Below, piece after piece: positions 63,362 to 64,000 of a DNA stretch of 64,000 bases; the first letter of the stretch is position 1, and the number at the start of each line of letters is the position of its first letter. Below the pieces are notes generated by a model. That model was not told the DNA's origin. It did not search any database and saw only the letters and a list, made by a program, of their open reading frames with translations. The position numbers and the translations under genes were made by a program. The DNA comes from Caenimonas sedimenti (GTDB lineage Bacteria; Pseudomonadota; Gammaproteobacteria; Burkholderiales; Burkholderiaceae_C), in contig NZ_VOBQ01000024.1 of assembly GCF_007833165.1 (NCBI RefSeq), positions 36,068 to 100,067 of the forward strand, read 5' to 3'.

Positions 63362-63518
63362 TCACTCCAGTTCGGCCAAGGCGGCCTCATGGAGCACGAC
63401 CGGAAAGAGCCGATGAGTGCACGGCCCTTCCGTGTCCTCGCAGTGGCACCAGAAGCAAGGCGCCGCTTCGACCTCTTTGGCTGCTTCGAGGACCGCAATT
63501 CTCTTTTTCCAGGCTCAT
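63362..63518 (-). pseudogene. Frameshifted small gene with Cys/His cluster
   Basis: ATG 63518 (MSLEK) with a strong AAGGAGA ribosome site is followed, one base out of frame, by RIAVLEAAKEVEAAPCFWCH and CEDTEGPCTHRLFPVVLHEA, then a TGA. One A too many in the AAAAA run near 63505 explains the break. The CxxCxC...CTH pattern could bind zinc. The TGA stands 3 nt before the ATG of the next gene. It is either a true pseudogene or a homopolymer sequencing error. Confidence 0.45.
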
Positions 63519-63703
63519 GCTGAAATCTCCTTCGCGCCGGCCAGTTCGCTTGCGCTGTAGCACTCGAACAGCAACGCGACGTTCGTGGGCCCACATTCGA
63601 CTTCCGCGCTTGCCCGCCGCAGGCAGTCTGCGCCAGTCTCTCCCTCGCGCAGTCCCCACGACTGCCCGGACTTGATGGCTTGGTAGCCGTTCCCCGAATC
63701 TGT
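63515..63703 (-). other. Open coding-like stretch without a start codon
   Basis: After a TAA (63704-63706) the frame is open for 62 codons (DSGNGYQAIKSGQSWGLREG; ADCLRRASAEVECGPTNVAL; LFECYSASELAGAKEISA). It ends at a TGA that overlaps the ATG of the next gene (ATGA). No ATG, GTG or TTG is near its beginning. Joining it by a single shift to an upstream frame (MARKKEGSAVAARCAYLRGH) would restore a start. The rest of the gap, 63707-63938, has no other supported gene. Confidence 0.35.
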
Positions 63704-63875
63704 TTATGAGAATGGCCTCGAAGGTAGGCGCAGCGGGCGGCGACAGCGCTACCCTCCTTTTTTCGGGCCATTGCCACCAATTTCACCCCGATCGGCTCGC
63801 TCCACGGATCGCCAGCGTGACCACTGCCGAATCAAGGCAACGACCTACCGACTCTTGATGTCTGCTTTCGACGGA

Positions 63876-64000
63876 TTCTGTTGAAAAACTCTCCGGTGCC
63901 GCCTAGATTTGCGCGAACCAAATGCGGGGGTGCTGACGATGATGGGAAGCCAAGGCGGAGCGCAGGATCGGCTGTTCTACTCGTTCAACCTTGAAGACCA
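63876..64000 (+). mobile_element. Left end of an insertion sequence (IS5/IS1182-type), partial
   Basis: The transposase start at 63939 and the TTCTGTTGAAAAACTC stretch near 63877-63892, typical of terminal repeats of this IS group, indicate that an insertion sequence begins close to 63876. The exact first base cannot be set because the right end is outside the window. Confidence 0.4.
63939..64000 (+). CDS. Transposase of IS5/IS1182 type, N-terminal part (runs off window)
   Basis: The first 20 codons, MMGSQGGAQDRLFYSFNLED, match the start of IS5/IS1182-group transposases, in which an LFYxFNLE motif opens the N-terminal domain. A double ATG (63939, 63942) allows two starts. The catalytic DDE domain is outside the window. 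Its presence at the window end supports the view that this region is mobile. Confidence 0.7.
   Translation, partial: MMGSQGGAQDRLFYSFNLED

Noticed and set aside
53545..64000. Prophage
   Set aside because: No capsid, tail, terminase, lysis or integrase gene can be recognised in the visible part.

Overview
This is a GC-rich chromosomal segment of a betaproteobacterium. It most resembles Burkholderiales, Comamonadaceae/Ramlibacter-like; this rests on gene content and order, not on a database search. Supporting features are the blocks hisS-ispG-rodZ-pilF-rlmN-ndk, scpB-rluB, rluD/bamD, odhA-odhB-lpdA, the aceE-aceF-(HslV-like peptidase)-lpdA operon, PrpE, and GTCATTCCCGC-type palindromic repeats.

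Layout. Positions 1-8414 form a leftward housekeeping run: isoprenoid synthesis, cell shape, pilus assembly, rRNA/tRNA methylation, nucleotide balance, chromosome segregation and two pseudouridine synthases. At 8.5-14.2 kb lie bamD, a DinG-type helicase, a PP2C-type phosphatase, a secreted coiled-coil protein and ZapE. At 14.2-19.9 kb is the 2-oxoglutarate dehydrogenase operon, with a paired REP-like element between odhA and odhB. At 20-25.5 kb are a TPR-methyltransferase, propionyl-CoA synthetase, an isochorismatase-fold hydrolase and a PQQ-type sugar dehydrogenase. At 25.7-32 kb a rightward cluster holds an NlpC/P60 peptidase, a two-subunit periplasmic molybdenum hydroxylase, soxXYZA (no soxB or soxCD in view), an EVE-domain protein and a lone type IV pilin. 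At 32-38.9 kb is the pyruvate dehydrogenase operon, which contains a gene for a proteasome/HslV-like Ntn hydrolase with intact Thr1/Asp17/Lys residues. A divergent PAS histidine kinase and FixJ-type regulator follow, then folD, prlC, a glutaredoxin-like protein, rpiA, pyrD and a group of small-molecule enzymes up to a LysR regulator at 53.4 kb.

From about 53.5 kb the character changes. A 48-nt tRNA 3' half (anticodon CAC, Val), still next to an intrinsic terminator on the same strand, marks what looks like the left junction of a genomic island that runs past the window end. Inside it the DNA is visibly more A+T-rich. Genes are short, mostly unrecognised, often secreted or membrane-bound, and several are broken by single-base frameshifts. 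An IS5/IS1182-type transposase gene begins at 63939. No integrase is visible, so the island's other end must lie outside the window.

Metabolically the core region joins entry into the TCA cycle (PDH, OGDH, PrpE) with envelope assembly (RodZ, PilF, BamD, NlpC/P60) and periplasmic oxidation of small molecules or sulfur compounds (molybdenum hydroxylase, SoxXYZA, PQQ dehydrogenase). This fits an aerobic, respiratory heterotroph.
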